32,192 nucleotides of DNA from assembly GCA_963542695.1 (NCBI GenBank), contig CAUTYX010000016.1, forward strand, positions 1 through 32,192, read 5' to 3'. Positions within the stretch are counted from its first letter, which is position 1. Each line of letters begins with the position of its first letter. The stretch is from RUG100 sp963542695 (lineage in GTDB: Bacteria > Bacillota > Clostridia > Peptostreptococcales > Anaerovoracaceae). The translations under genes were made by a program, and so were the position numbers. Shown here in pieces: positions 8,877 to 17,031 of this stretch. The notes below the pieces were generated by a model. It made no database searches and was not told the origin of the DNA. It saw nothing but the letters and a program-made list of their open reading frames with translations.

Positions 8877-11447
8877 CTACATTTCTCTCAGCACGGCATT
8901 GAATCTTTCTTTTAACAACAATAGCAATTCCTGATGAATAGGCGCAACATCCTCTTCTGTCAGTGTCTTGTTATCGTCTCTATATGTCAGAGCAAAGGCC
9001 ACACTTTTCTTTCCCTCTTCGATTTGCTTACCACGATAAATGTCAAAGAGTTTCACATCTTTCAGAATGTTGCCTCCGCTTCTTTTAATAACCGTTTCAA
9101 TATCCCCTACCGGTACTGTTTCATCTACCAGGAGAGCAATGTCTCTGGAAGTAGACGGGTACTTTGGCAGCGGTGTATAACGAATGTTGGTCTGTGCCAT
9201 TCTGGCAACCACATCAAACATCAACTCACATGTATAGCAGCGAATATCCATGCCATAGGCAGCGGCAACATCCGGGTGTACCTCACCCATAATACCTAAC
9301 TCAACACTGCCGCTTTTGGATACATCACTCATAACACCCAGCAAGCTTTTAATCATATCAAAGTCCTTGCTAAGTTCATCAGGATCCCCTTCTTTACCAC
9401 CTTCGGCTGCCGGCATCTGTACAATTTTTTGTTCCTCTTCCTGTGACGGAATGACAATCCGTGCACATCGACCGGGGTGGTAAATTCCATAAGAATCTTC
9501 GGGAACAAATGCAACCCTTTCAATTCCCAGTTCTGCAAGCAGCGCGGTAACCATACCCTTCATGGTAAAGAAGTCAACGTCTTTCCCATAAAGACCGATG
9601 GACATAGCATCCTGCTCATCAGGAAGTTCTTCCGGATTAAAGACATTGGCAGAAAAAGTTGTTCCGATTTCGTAGGCCTTTGCTGTTTCCACACCACGGG
9701 AATAGTTACGACCCAGCGTCTCCAGCATAGCCGGTGTTAAAATTGTCCGCATGACACTTTGCTCTTCCCCTAATGGGTTCAGCAAGTGAACGTAATTTCT
9801 CTCCCATACATCTTCCTGCAACCGAACTTTGTCTGCATCTGATGGGCTAACAAAGGAGTACGTCTGGATTTCATTGGCTCCCATGGCGCACATGGCATTT
9901 CGTGCCAACAATCGCAAGGTTTCTGCCGGTCCACGAGAAGATTCACTGTTCCCCTTAGGCAGTGTTACCGGCAATTTGTCATAGCCATACATTCTGGCAA
10001 TCTCTTCGGAAAAATCAACTTCAGCAACCATATCAAGACGAACCGTTGGTGGTGTTACCTTCATCACGGTATCATCTCCTGCCACCTTCATTTCCAAAGA
10101 TTCAAAGATTGCTTTCATTTCATCAGCAGAAAGTTCAATACCAAGAAGGGCATTCATTCTATCTTTCCGCACATCAACCGTCCATGGTTCCTTTGGCTCC
10201 GGATAGTTGTCTACAATACCAGGTTCTACCGTTCCTGCACCCAGCATTTCAATTAATTTGCAGACTCTATCGGCAGCTTGCTGACAAAGATTCGGATCCA
10301 CGCCTTTTTCATATCGGGAAGAAGCTTCTGTACGAAGTTTCAAGTCTTTGGACGTTTTCCGAATGGTGTCGGCATCAAAGTTGGCGGATTCAATTAGGAT
10401 CGTAGTGGTATCTTCCTGAATTTCAGAATTGAGACCGCCCATTACTCCTGCCAGAGCAACACCTTTTTCCCCATCTTTAATCAGCAGCATATCTTCACTC
10501 AAACGTCTTTCTTCGCCATCCAAAGTGGTAAATACTTCGCCGTCTTTTGCATTGTCAATAATAATTTTACCGCCAACCAGCTGACGAATATCAAAAGCAT
10601 GGAGTGGCTGCCCATATTCCAACATCACAAAGTTGGTAATATCAACGATATTATTAATAGGACGCATCCCCGCATGCATCAATCTCTTTTGCATCCACCA
10701 TGGTGACTGTCCAATTTTAACATTGGTAACAATACGAGCTGTATATCGTTTACAAGCTTCTTTATTTCTAATATCCACTTCTATAAAGTCCGCTGCATTT
10801 CCGGTTCCTTTATTTCCACAATTTGCATCGGGATATTGTAATTGGCTTCCAAAAGTAGCCGCTGCTTCTCGTGCCATTCCCACCATGGAAAGACAGTCAG
10901 GGCGATTTGGTGTAATTTCAAAATCAATGACATCTTGAACCAATCCCATGGCTTCTTCAATTGGTTCGCCTACAGGGGCATCCTCCGGGAGTACCCAAAT
11001 TCCTCCTTTGTGAGAAGCCGGAATCACCTTGTCATCATAACCAAGTTCACTGGCAGCACAGATCATTCCAAAGGACTCTACGCCGCGAAGTTTGCCTTTT
11101 TCAATATGAACACCGCCTTCTACTTTGGGCTGTCCATGAAGAGGCTCCGGAATACGGCTGTTATGCAATGCTACAGGAACCTTCTGTCCTTCTTCCACAT
11201 TCGGTGCACCACAAACAATCTGAATAGGTTCTCCCTTTCCAATATCCACCATGCAAACAGATAGCCTGTCTGCTTCGGGATGTTTTCCCTTTGTGACAAC
11301 CTTGCCCACAACCACATTATCAAATTCCAATCCAAAGTGTTCTACCGTTTCCAAATTGGAACCGGACATAATCATTCGGTCTACCAATTCATCGGTATCC
11401 ACGTTGATATCTACATAATCTTTTAACCATTCTACAGGTACTAACAT
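8877..11447 (-). CDS. pheT: Phenylalanyl-tRNA synthetase beta subunit
   Basis: 856 residues; forms the alpha2-beta2 synthetase with PheS. Domain order is visible: an EMAP/OB-type tRNA-binding domain at about 40-150 (VVVGKVVTKGKHPEADRLS), B3/B4 editing region with ITPNRPDCLSM near 180 and NIVDITNFVMLEYGQPLHAF near 265, a B5 domain near 405-475, the catalytic-like core around 480-690, and a C-terminal FDX-ACB anticodon-binding domain (YPSTSRDIALLVDE to the end). It starts 11 bases after pheS. The stop codon TAG is part of the zapA ribosome binding site. Confidence 0.98.
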   Translation of the reverse strand: MLVPVEWLKDYVDINVDTDELVDRMIMSGSNLETVEHFGLEFDNVVVGKVVTKGKHPEADRLSVCMVDIGKGEPIQIVCGAPNVEEGQKVPVALHNSRIPEPLHGQPKVEGGVHIEKGKLRGVESFGMICAASELGYDDKVIPASHKGGIWVLPEDAPVGEPIEEAMGLVQDVIDFEITPNRPDCLSMVGMAREAAATFGSQLQYPDANCGNKGTGNAADFIEVDIRNKEACKRYTARIVTNVKIGQSPWWMQKRLMHAGMRPINNIVDITNFVMLEYGQPLHAFDIRQLVGGKIIIDNAKDGEVFTTLDGEERRLSEDMLLIKDGEKGVALAGVMGGLNSEIQEDTTTILIESANFDADTIRKTSKDLKLRTEASSRYEKGVDPNLCQQAADRVCKLIEMLGAGTVEPGIVDNYPEPKEPWTVDVRKDRMNALLGIELSADEMKAIFESLEMKVAGDDTVMKVTPPTVRLDMVAEVDFSEEIARMYGYDKLPVTLPKGNSESSRGPAETLRLLARNAMCAMGANEIQTYSFVSPSDADKVRLQEDVWERNYVHLLNPLGEEQSVMRTILTPAMLETLGRNYSRGVETAKAYEIGTTFSANVFNPEELPDEQDAMSIGLYGKDVDFFTMKGMVTALLAELGIERVAFVPEDSYGIYHPGRCARIVIPSQEEEQKIVQMPAAEGGKEGDPDELSKDFDMIKSLLGVMSDVSKSGSVELGIMGEVHPDVAAAYGMDIRCYTCELMFDVVARMAQTNIRYTPLPKYPSTSRDIALLVDETVPVGDIETVIKRSGGNILKDVKLFDIYRGKQIEEGKKSVAFALTYRDDNKTLTEEDVAPIHQELLLLLKERFNAVLREM

Positions 11448-11458
11448 TGACCGACCTC

Positions 11459-12481
11459 CTATTTAAACTGCTGGATGAAACGCATGTCGTTTTCATAGAA
11501 AAGACGAATATCATCGACACCGTACTTTAACATGGCAATACGTTCGATTCCCATGCCGAAAGCAAAGCCGGTATACTTTTCTGTATCAATACCGCCGACT
11601 TCCAGCACGTTAGGATGAACCATACCGCAGCCTAAAATTTCCAGCCATCCGCTGCCTTTACATACGTTACAACCTTTGCCGCCGCATTTAAAGCAGGATA
11701 CATCCATTTCGGCACTGGGCTCTGTAAACGGGAAGTGGTGAGGACGGAACTTTGTTTTCGTTCTGTTGCCAAAAAGCTTTTTGGCCATGCTATCCAGTGT
11801 TCCCTTTAAATCAGCCATGGTTACGCCTTCATCGACAATTAACCCTTCCATCTGATGGAACATAGGAGAATGGGTTGCGTCCGGTGTATCACAACGGAAA
11901 CAGCGACCCGGTGAAATAATCTTAATAGGTGGTTTCTGGGATTGCAAGGTCCGAATCTGTACGGAAGAAGTATGGGGACGAAGGCAGGTATCTTCAGAAA
12001 TATAGAAGGTATCTGTCATGTCTCTACTGGGGTGGTTCTTCGGAGAGTTTAACGCATCAAAGGCATTAAAGACACTCTCTACCTGCGGACCTTCTGCAAT
12101 GGAATATCCCATAGACATAAAAATCTGAGACAGTTCTTCGATGGTTCTGGTAATAGGATGTTTTACTCCAATGGAAAAATCCTGCCCCGGCTCTGTAACA
12201 TCAATGGTTTCCATCTTAAAGCGAGCCTGTTTTGCCAGTTCCTTTAATTCGCTCAGCTTTTTGTTAATACTTTCTTCAATTTCGTTTCTTGCTTTGTTTG
12301 CTGCAGGGCCGATTTGTTTCTTTTCGTCCTTGCTCAGTTTGCTCATTGCCTTAAAGATATCGGTAATCTGCCCCTTTTTCCCAAGAATAGCAATTCTTAC
12401 CTTTTCCAGATCCTCTGTCTTTGTCGCCTCATTTATTCTTTCTTTGGCTTCTGCCAGGATCTTTGCAATTTTCTCCTGCAT
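11459..12481 (-). CDS. pheS: Phenylalanyl-tRNA synthetase alpha subunit
   Basis: 340 residues, the usual length. An N-terminal coiled-coil arm (1-85) precedes the class II catalytic core. Motif 2 is within CFRCDTPDATHSPMFHQMEG. Motif 3 is GFAFGMGIERIAMLKYG near the C-terminus. A cysteine cluster, CFKCGGKGCNVC at about 265-276, followed by another Cys in ILGCGMVHPN, is typical of Bacillota PheS. No T-box leader was seen in front of it: it begins 3 bases after the upstream methyltransferase ORF and uses a GGG-containing site inside that gene's end. Confidence 0.98.
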   Translation of the reverse strand: MQEKIAKILAEAKERINEATKTEDLEKVRIAILGKKGQITDIFKAMSKLSKDEKKQIGPAANKARNEIEESINKKLSELKELAKQARFKMETIDVTEPGQDFSIGVKHPITRTIEELSQIFMSMGYSIAEGPQVESVFNAFDALNSPKNHPSRDMTDTFYISEDTCLRPHTSSVQIRTLQSQKPPIKIISPGRCFRCDTPDATHSPMFHQMEGLIVDEGVTMADLKGTLDSMAKKLFGNRTKTKFRPHHFPFTEPSAEMDVSCFKCGGKGCNVCKGSGWLEILGCGMVHPNVLEVGGIDTEKYTGFAFGMGIERIAMLKYGVDDIRLFYENDMRFIQQFK

Positions 12482-12484
12482 AGT

Positions 12485-13263
12485 TTACCCTTTCCTTTTC
12501 CCAATAACATTCTGATACATAAGGATTCCCGCCGCCATAGCTGCATTAAGAGACTCCACCTGTCCCTCCATGGGAATCTTTATTTTTAATTGAGCCTGCT
12601 CTCTCATTGAGGAACTGACTCCGTGACCTTCATTGCCAATTACCAGTGCTGTCTTCTTTGTCAGGTCTGCTTGGTAAAAATACATGTCTGCATCTAAGGA
12701 TGTGACAGTAATAATTTTTCCGGCCTTTCTCAGCATATTTACCGCTATTTCGGTGTCTTCTGCATGAATCACCGGCATCCGCAAAATGGATCCTGCTGCT
12801 GCACGAACCACTTTGGGACTAAAAACATCTCCAGTCCCTTTAATGGCCATAATGCTGCCATAACCGGCAGCTTCTGCTGTCCGAATAATGGTTCCGATGT
12901 TTCCCGGATCCTGCAGTTGATCCAGAACCACAACGGGACTGTCTTTACCAACTACTGTTTCCCAATTCTCTACTTCCTTTGCCACTACCGCCACAACACC
13001 TTGGCTGGTAATGGTGTCGGTAATTTTTTCAAAAACAGAAGTAGGTAAGCAAACGGCTTTTTCCATTTTTTTGCATGTTCTTGAAAGTCAGCTACTCTGT
13101 CTTCACGAACCAGCAGATATTTCACACGCTCCAGATTAATGGCTTCCAAAACCAGTTTGTCTCCTTCCACTAAAAAGGTATCGTATTGGTCTCGAAATTT
13201 CTTCTTCTTTAGCTGCGTGCACTGTTTGATAATGGGATTTTGTGATGACGTAATTGTCTTCAT
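12485..13263 (-). pseudogene. SpoU/TrmH-family RNA 2'-O-methyltransferase, split by a -1 frameshift
   Basis: Homologous in place and domain order to Bacillus ysgA, upstream of pheS. Frame 1 (13263 down, 92 codons to a stop at 12985) encodes the substrate-binding N-terminus: MKTITSSQNPIIKQCTQLK, then FLVEGDKLVLEA. The catalytic SPOUT half lies in another frame (13066-12485, 193 residues) with all three motifs: QDPGNIGTIIRTAEAAG, VIGNEGHG and IPMEGQVESLNAAMAAG. The frames cross at an A7 run, 13072-13066. Reading GCA AAA AAA in frame 1 and slipping back one base gives a continuous 259-residue protein, a normal length. It may be a pseudogene, a one-base assembly error in the run, or a gene rescued by slippage. 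No strong ribosome binding site precedes the ATG at 13263, nor the ATG at 13066. Confidence 0.85.
13066..13072 (-). other. A7 slippery heptamer at the methyltransferase frame switch
   Basis: On the coding strand the run sits as GC A AAA AAA TGG with codons 64-66 reading GCA AAA AAA. This is a perfect X XXY YYZ slippery site in the correct frame, and a -1 slip leads directly into the catalytic frame. I saw no Shine-Dalgarno-like stimulator about 10 bases upstream and no convincing downstream stem-loop. Confidence 0.75.
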
Positions 13264-13288
13264 GGCATATCCATTTTCACGTATCTAT

Positions 13289-13305
13289 ATGTACAACATG
13301 TACAA
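13289..13305. repeat. Tandem 8/9-bp direct repeat (ATGTACAA x2)
   Basis: ATGTACAAC is followed immediately by ATGTACAAA. Each contains the palindrome TGTACA, so the pair also reads as an inverted repeat. It lies between the ftsZ 3' hairpin and the methyltransferase start, where the pheST operon promoter should be; a regulatory role is only a guess. Confidence 0.4.
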
Positions 13306-13306
13306 A

Positions 13307-13326
13307 GGACCGGCAGGCGCCGGCCC
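13307..13326 (-). terminator. GC-rich hairpin after ftsZ, probable terminator
   Basis: On the minus strand GGGCCGGC-GCCT-GCCGGTCC forms an 8-bp stem with one G-U pair and is followed by TTTGT, a weak T run. It lies 23 bases after the ftsZ stop, so it probably ends or attenuates dcw transcription before the pheST operon. Confidence 0.6.
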
Positions 13327-13348
13327 CTGTATTACATATCCACATGTT

Positions 13349-14605
13349 CTATTTCAGGAATGATGGAATATCAAATCGAGAGGATTTTTTCCGTCCATCC
13401 TTTTCCTGTTCCAGCTCCTCCATTAGATTACTGAAGGTTCTTGCTTTACTTTCTTCTTGTACCGGCTCCTGCTGTGGTGCAGTTTCCGGACCGTCGGCTT
13501 CAACAGCTTCCGGGTTTTCAGTATCTGCTTCAGATTCTTCCGGATCAACCTCTTCACCGTTTTCTCCTTCAGCAGCCTCTGCAAAGCCTTCTGTGGAGCC
13601 CTTCTTGAATCCGTTTTCCGTAAATGTAGCAGATGCCGCATAATTTCCGGGTTGATTTTCAAAACCGGTAGCAATTACTGTTACGTTCATCTGATCCTGC
13701 AGCTCTTCTGAAACAGCAGCACCAAAGATGATAATGGCATCTTTATCGGCAACCCCCTGTACCTGCTCTGCAGCTTCGTTTACTTCCTTCATGCTCATAT
13801 CGTAACCACCTGTTACATTAAGCAAGATGGCCTTTGCTCCGGCTACAGTTGTTTCCAGAAGAGGACTTTCAATGGCTGCCTTAACGGCATTTCTAACCTT
13901 ATCTTCTCCCTTACCGGAACCAATACCCATATGAGCGACACCTCGATCGCGCATAACCGTCTCTACATCGGCAAAGTCCAAGTTAATCAGGCCTTCTTCA
14001 CCGATTAAATCAGTGATCCCCTGTACACCTTGTTTCAATGCTTCGTCGGCCATGTTAAAGGCTTCGATAAAAGTGGTCTTTTCTTCTGCAATATCCAGAA
14101 GCTTATCATTGGGAACAACGACGATAGAGTCTACATACTGTTTTAGAAATTTAATCCCCAGCTCTGCATGCTCTGCCCGCTTTCTTCCTTCAAAGGTAAA
14201 TGGTTTGGTTACGACACCTACTGTCAAGATGCCCATATCTTTTGCCACCTTGGCAATAATCGGTGCAGCTCCTGTTCCGGTACCGCCACCCATACCGGCT
14301 GTTACAAAGACCATCTCTGATCCTTGCAATCTCTTACCGATATCCTCTGCGTTTTCCTCTGCGGATTTTTGACCTACTTCCGGATTGCCGCCGGCACCGA
14401 GCCCTTTTGTAAGTTTTTCCCCAATCTGAATTTTGTTTTCTGCCTTGCAGGATGCAAGTGCCTGCTTGTCTGTATTGATTGCCAGAAAGTTGATGTTTTT
14501 CAGGTTGGCATCTATCATTCTATTGACTGCATTGCATCCGCCTCCGCCGACTCCTACGACGACAATACGTGCATTTGCGTTGTCACTTTTTTCGAATTGC
14601 AACAT
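13349..14605 (-). CDS. ftsZ: Cell division GTPase FtsZ
   Basis: Tubulin-like GTPase that polymerises into the Z ring. 418 residues. The nucleotide-binding loop GVGGGGCNAVNRM is near 18-30, the tubulin signature GGGTGTG at 106-112, and the T7 loop NLDFADVETVM near 208. Residues about 330-400 are a long acidic, Glu/Pro-rich linker, ending in the conserved C-terminal peptide SRFDIPSFLK, the docking site for membrane anchors. GGGAGGA stands 8 bases before the ATG. The gene has its own extended -10 promoter in the 77-base gap behind ftsQ, and a hairpin follows it. ftsA, the usual neighbour upstream, is absent. Confidence 0.99.
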   Translation of the reverse strand: MLQFEKSDNANARIVVVGVGGGGCNAVNRMIDANLKNINFLAINTDKQALASCKAENKIQIGEKLTKGLGAGGNPEVGQKSAEENAEDIGKRLQGSEMVFVTAGMGGGTGTGAAPIIAKVAKDMGILTVGVVTKPFTFEGRKRAEHAELGIKFLKQYVDSIVVVPNDKLLDIAEEKTTFIEAFNMADEALKQGVQGITDLIGEEGLINLDFADVETVMRDRGVAHMGIGSGKGEDKVRNAVKAAIESPLLETTVAGAKAILLNVTGGYDMSMKEVNEAAEQVQGVADKDAIIIFGAAVSEELQDQMNVTVIATGFENQPGNYAASATFTENGFKKGSTEGFAEAAEGENGEEVDPEESEADTENPEAVEADGPETAPQQEPVQEESKARTFSNLMEELEQEKDGRKKSSRFDIPSFLK

Positions 14606-14647
14606 GGCGTGAATCCTCCCGAACCTATGTTATAAAATACTGCTTGA

Positions 14648-14656
14648 ATTATAGCA
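14648..14656 (-). promoter_or_regulatory. Extended -10 promoter for ftsZ
   Basis: On the minus strand TGC-TATAAT is a perfect extended -10 (TGnTATAAT). The -35 position has no good match, as extended -10 promoters allow. Transcription would start near 14641, about 36 bases before the ftsZ ATG, giving ftsZ expression independent of the rest of the cluster. Confidence 0.65.
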
Positions 14657-14682
14657 TAGTTAGCCTCTTTATGCATTAATTT

Positions 14683-15912
14683 TCATGGATTTGCCTTGGG
14701 ACTAAAGGATATATACTCCCCATAACCCACATTGACAGTTCCCTTATTGACATTTTTCTTATATAAATCAGATATAATACCCTGCAGTGTCCCGTTTTTT
14801 ATAGCGGCAGCCAGGTTGTTTTTTGTTCCTTTGCACAGCAAGCGATCGTACACACATAGCTCCATTACCACAGTTCCCGGTTTTATTTCCTTAAAGAATA
14901 CGTTCCCTTGCTTCATCAATTTCAGAATTTCCAGAGATTCTTTCAGCTTACCTTCGTTAGAAACCGCAACGGGCTTTCCCACTTCCATGCTTTTAATGGA
15001 CATATCGGCAATTTTCACCAGCTTTGGCCTTTTGTTGACAACTTTCAGTACGAAGCCGTTAACATCAATGACGATGTTCTTACTGCCATAGGGCAAATAG
15101 GCCATGGCTTGACGTTCTTTTACCGTAATGGTAATCGTATTCGGTAACGTGCGGGTTAGGTTAACATCACGGATATAGGAGCTGTCGACCAGTCTCTTTC
15201 GAATAGACCTTTTGTGAATCCGAAACAAATTATCGCCTTTTTTCACACCGGACATGGCAATGACTTGTTTCTTTGTGTAGTCTTTGTTGCCCTTCACATG
15301 AATTTTTTGCACTGCAAAAAGAGGGGTATTGGCAATGATAATCAACGCTATTATCGCTAAAAACGAATAAATGATAATGGCGCAGCCATGGCGTTTCCGG
15401 CGGCGCTTTCTCGGTCTTACAGGGGCTTCTTCTTCCTGATCCGCCTCCTCTGGTGTCGCCTCTTCTTCTGCCGGTACATCCTCTTCCTCTTCTATGTATT
15501 CATCATACTCATATTCGTCTTCACCGTCCGGCTCTTCCTCATCACCCTTTGGCAAAGTTTCCTCAGAGTCCCCTTGGTCAAATTCATCCCGGTTAAAATT
15601 CTCTTCCCGGAACGGCTCATCTTGCAGATAGTCTTCTTCCCATGGATCGATGTCACGATCATGAGCATCCACCTGAAAATCAGTCTCGAAATCAACCTCA
15701 AAATCGGTTTCGCCTTCATCAAAAGATTCCCTTATTTCCTCGTAGGGGGTATTTTCTGCAGCATCAGCGGTACCCTCAGTTGCATCAGTTTCTTCTTGAG
15801 AATTCTCTTGGGATTTTTCTCTACGAAGCTGCTCCAACTGTTCACGCATCATCTGTCCATATTGCTCGTCAAAACTTTTGGTGTCCGGTGTTAAATATTC
15901 TTTCTCATCCAT
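14683..15912 (-). CDS. ftsQ: Divisome protein FtsQ/DivIB with long acidic cytoplasmic tail
   Basis: 409 residues against about 260-280 for typical family members. Residues about 40-165 are low-complexity and very acidic (e.g. EEEEDVPAEEEATPEEADQEEE), then a basic RKRRRKR stop-transfer block at 168-174 and a single membrane helix at about 176-196 (IIIYSFLAIIALIIIANTP). Outside the membrane comes the POTRA domain (FAVQKIHVKGNKDYTKKQV) and the beta domain, ending near residue 409. It bridges FtsL/FtsB-like proteins and the septal synthase. I chose ATG 15912, 9 bases from AGGGG; the ATG at 15921 directly abuts that site. It lies 18 bases after murG; murC and murB, often found here, are absent. 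Confidence 0.92.
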   Translation of the reverse strand: MDEKEYLTPDTKSFDEQYGQMMREQLEQLRREKSQENSQEETDATEGTADAAENTPYEEIRESFDEGETDFEVDFETDFQVDAHDRDIDPWEEDYLQDEPFREENFNRDEFDQGDSEETLPKGDEEEPDGEDEYEYDEYIEEEEDVPAEEEATPEEADQEEEAPVRPRKRRRKRHGCAIIIYSFLAIIALIIIANTPLFAVQKIHVKGNKDYTKKQVIAMSGVKKGDNLFRIHKRSIRKRLVDSSYIRDVNLTRTLPNTITITVKERQAMAYLPYGSKNIVIDVNGFVLKVVNKRPKLVKIADMSIKSMEVGKPVAVSNEGKLKESLEILKLMKQGNVFFKEIKPGTVVMELCVYDRLLCKGTKNNLAAAIKNGTLQGIISDLYKKNVNKGTVNVGYGEYISFSPKANP

Positions 15913-15930
15913 AGGAAGCATCCCCTGTTT

Positions 15931-17031
15931 TTATGACAACAGGCTATAGTAAATGATATCCGTTGCATCTGTGGGTGCCAGCAATCCACACTTTGCCGCC
16001 ATGCCTTCCCGGTAAGCATCGTCAATACGCAGAGCTTCAATTTCTTTATATAAAGACGTACTGTCTTGTACCAGCTTACTTTCCGGCAATAGAATAGCGG
16101 CACCTTTGTCTGAAAGAGCACGTGCATTATACGTCTGATGATCTCCTGTAACATTGGGAGAGGGAATCAGTATCGATGCTTTTTTACTAATGGTAATTTC
16201 CGACACTGTCAACGCACCGCTGCGGCAAACAGCCAAATCACAAGCTGAAAGATAGGTGTTCATATCGCTAATATATTGCTCTACATGAATGTTTCCATCC
16301 AAAAGAACACCCATGCCTTCAAGGTCGCTAATTACCGGCTCATAGTAGTTTTTACCGGTGGTAAAATATACCTGAATACCATCTTTTCCACTGTACTGTT
16401 TAATAACATCCATAATCCCTCTATTTAGCCGGCTGGCGCCTTGGCTTCCCCCAAAGGCCAGCAGCACAAAATCATCTTGGGGAATTCCAAGAAGCTTCCG
16501 GCTGGTCTCTTTATTAGCGGTAAAGAATTCAGAACGAACAGGGTTTCCTGTAACAATATGTTTTTCCGGATATTTAAAATACTGACCGGCATCTTCGAAC
16601 CCCAAAAAAACATTTTCCACTTTCTTTTCCAGCATCTTGTTGGTGAGTCCCGGGAACGCATTTTGTTCTTGAATAAAGCAGCGAATTCCCATGCCGGCAG
16701 CGGCATTGACTACCGGACCGCATACATACCCGCCGGTACCAATGACAACATCCGGATCAAACTCTTCAATAATATCCTCTGCCCGATTTTTCGCTTTCAA
16801 GTATTTGGCCAGCACCTTTACATTTTTAAACATGTTTCGGCGATCCAGCCCTTGTACATCAATGAACTTTATCGGATAGCCTCTGGAAGGTACCAACTCC
16901 CCTTCCAAGCCTCGTCGTGTACCAACAAAAAGAATTTCCGCTTTGTACGAACGTTCCACTATTTTGTCCGCAATTGCAATGGCAGGGTAAATGTGTCCCC
17001 CGGTTCCGCCACCAGTCATGATCACTCTCAT
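15931..17031 (-). CDS. murG: MurG, lipid II-forming GlcNAc transferase
   Basis: Transfers GlcNAc from UDP-GlcNAc to lipid I on the inner membrane face, giving lipid II. 366 residues, a normal length. The glycine-rich loop GGGTGGH at 7-13 and a second one, FGGSQGA near 190, mark the two Rossmann domains of a GT-B fold. The donor-binding C-domain has CRSGALTVSEI, with the conserved Glu. The ATG overlaps the ftsW stop (ATGA), so the flippase/polymerase gene and MurG are translationally coupled. Confidence 0.98.
   Translation of the reverse strand: MRVIMTGGGTGGHIYPAIAIADKIVERSYKAEILFVGTRRGLEGELVPSRGYPIKFIDVQGLDRRNMFKNVKVLAKYLKAKNRAEDIIEEFDPDVVIGTGGYVCGPVVNAAAGMGIRCFIQEQNAFPGLTNKMLEKKVENVFLGFEDAGQYFKYPEKHIVTGNPVRSEFFTANKETSRKLLGIPQDDFVLLAFGGSQGASRLNRGIMDVIKQYSGKDGIQVYFTTGKNYYEPVISDLEGMGVLLDGNIHVEQYISDMNTYLSACDLAVCRSGALTVSEITISKKASILIPSPNVTGDHQTYNARALSDKGAAILLPESKLVQDSTSLYKEIEALRIDDAYREGMAAKCGLLAPTDATDIIYYSLLS

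Noticed and set aside
12482..13348. T-box leader for the pheST operon
   Set aside because: I looked for a specifier stem, the TGGNACCGCG-like T-box and a terminator/antiterminator pair before pheS and before the methyltransferase gene; the gaps are 3 and 85 bases and none is present.
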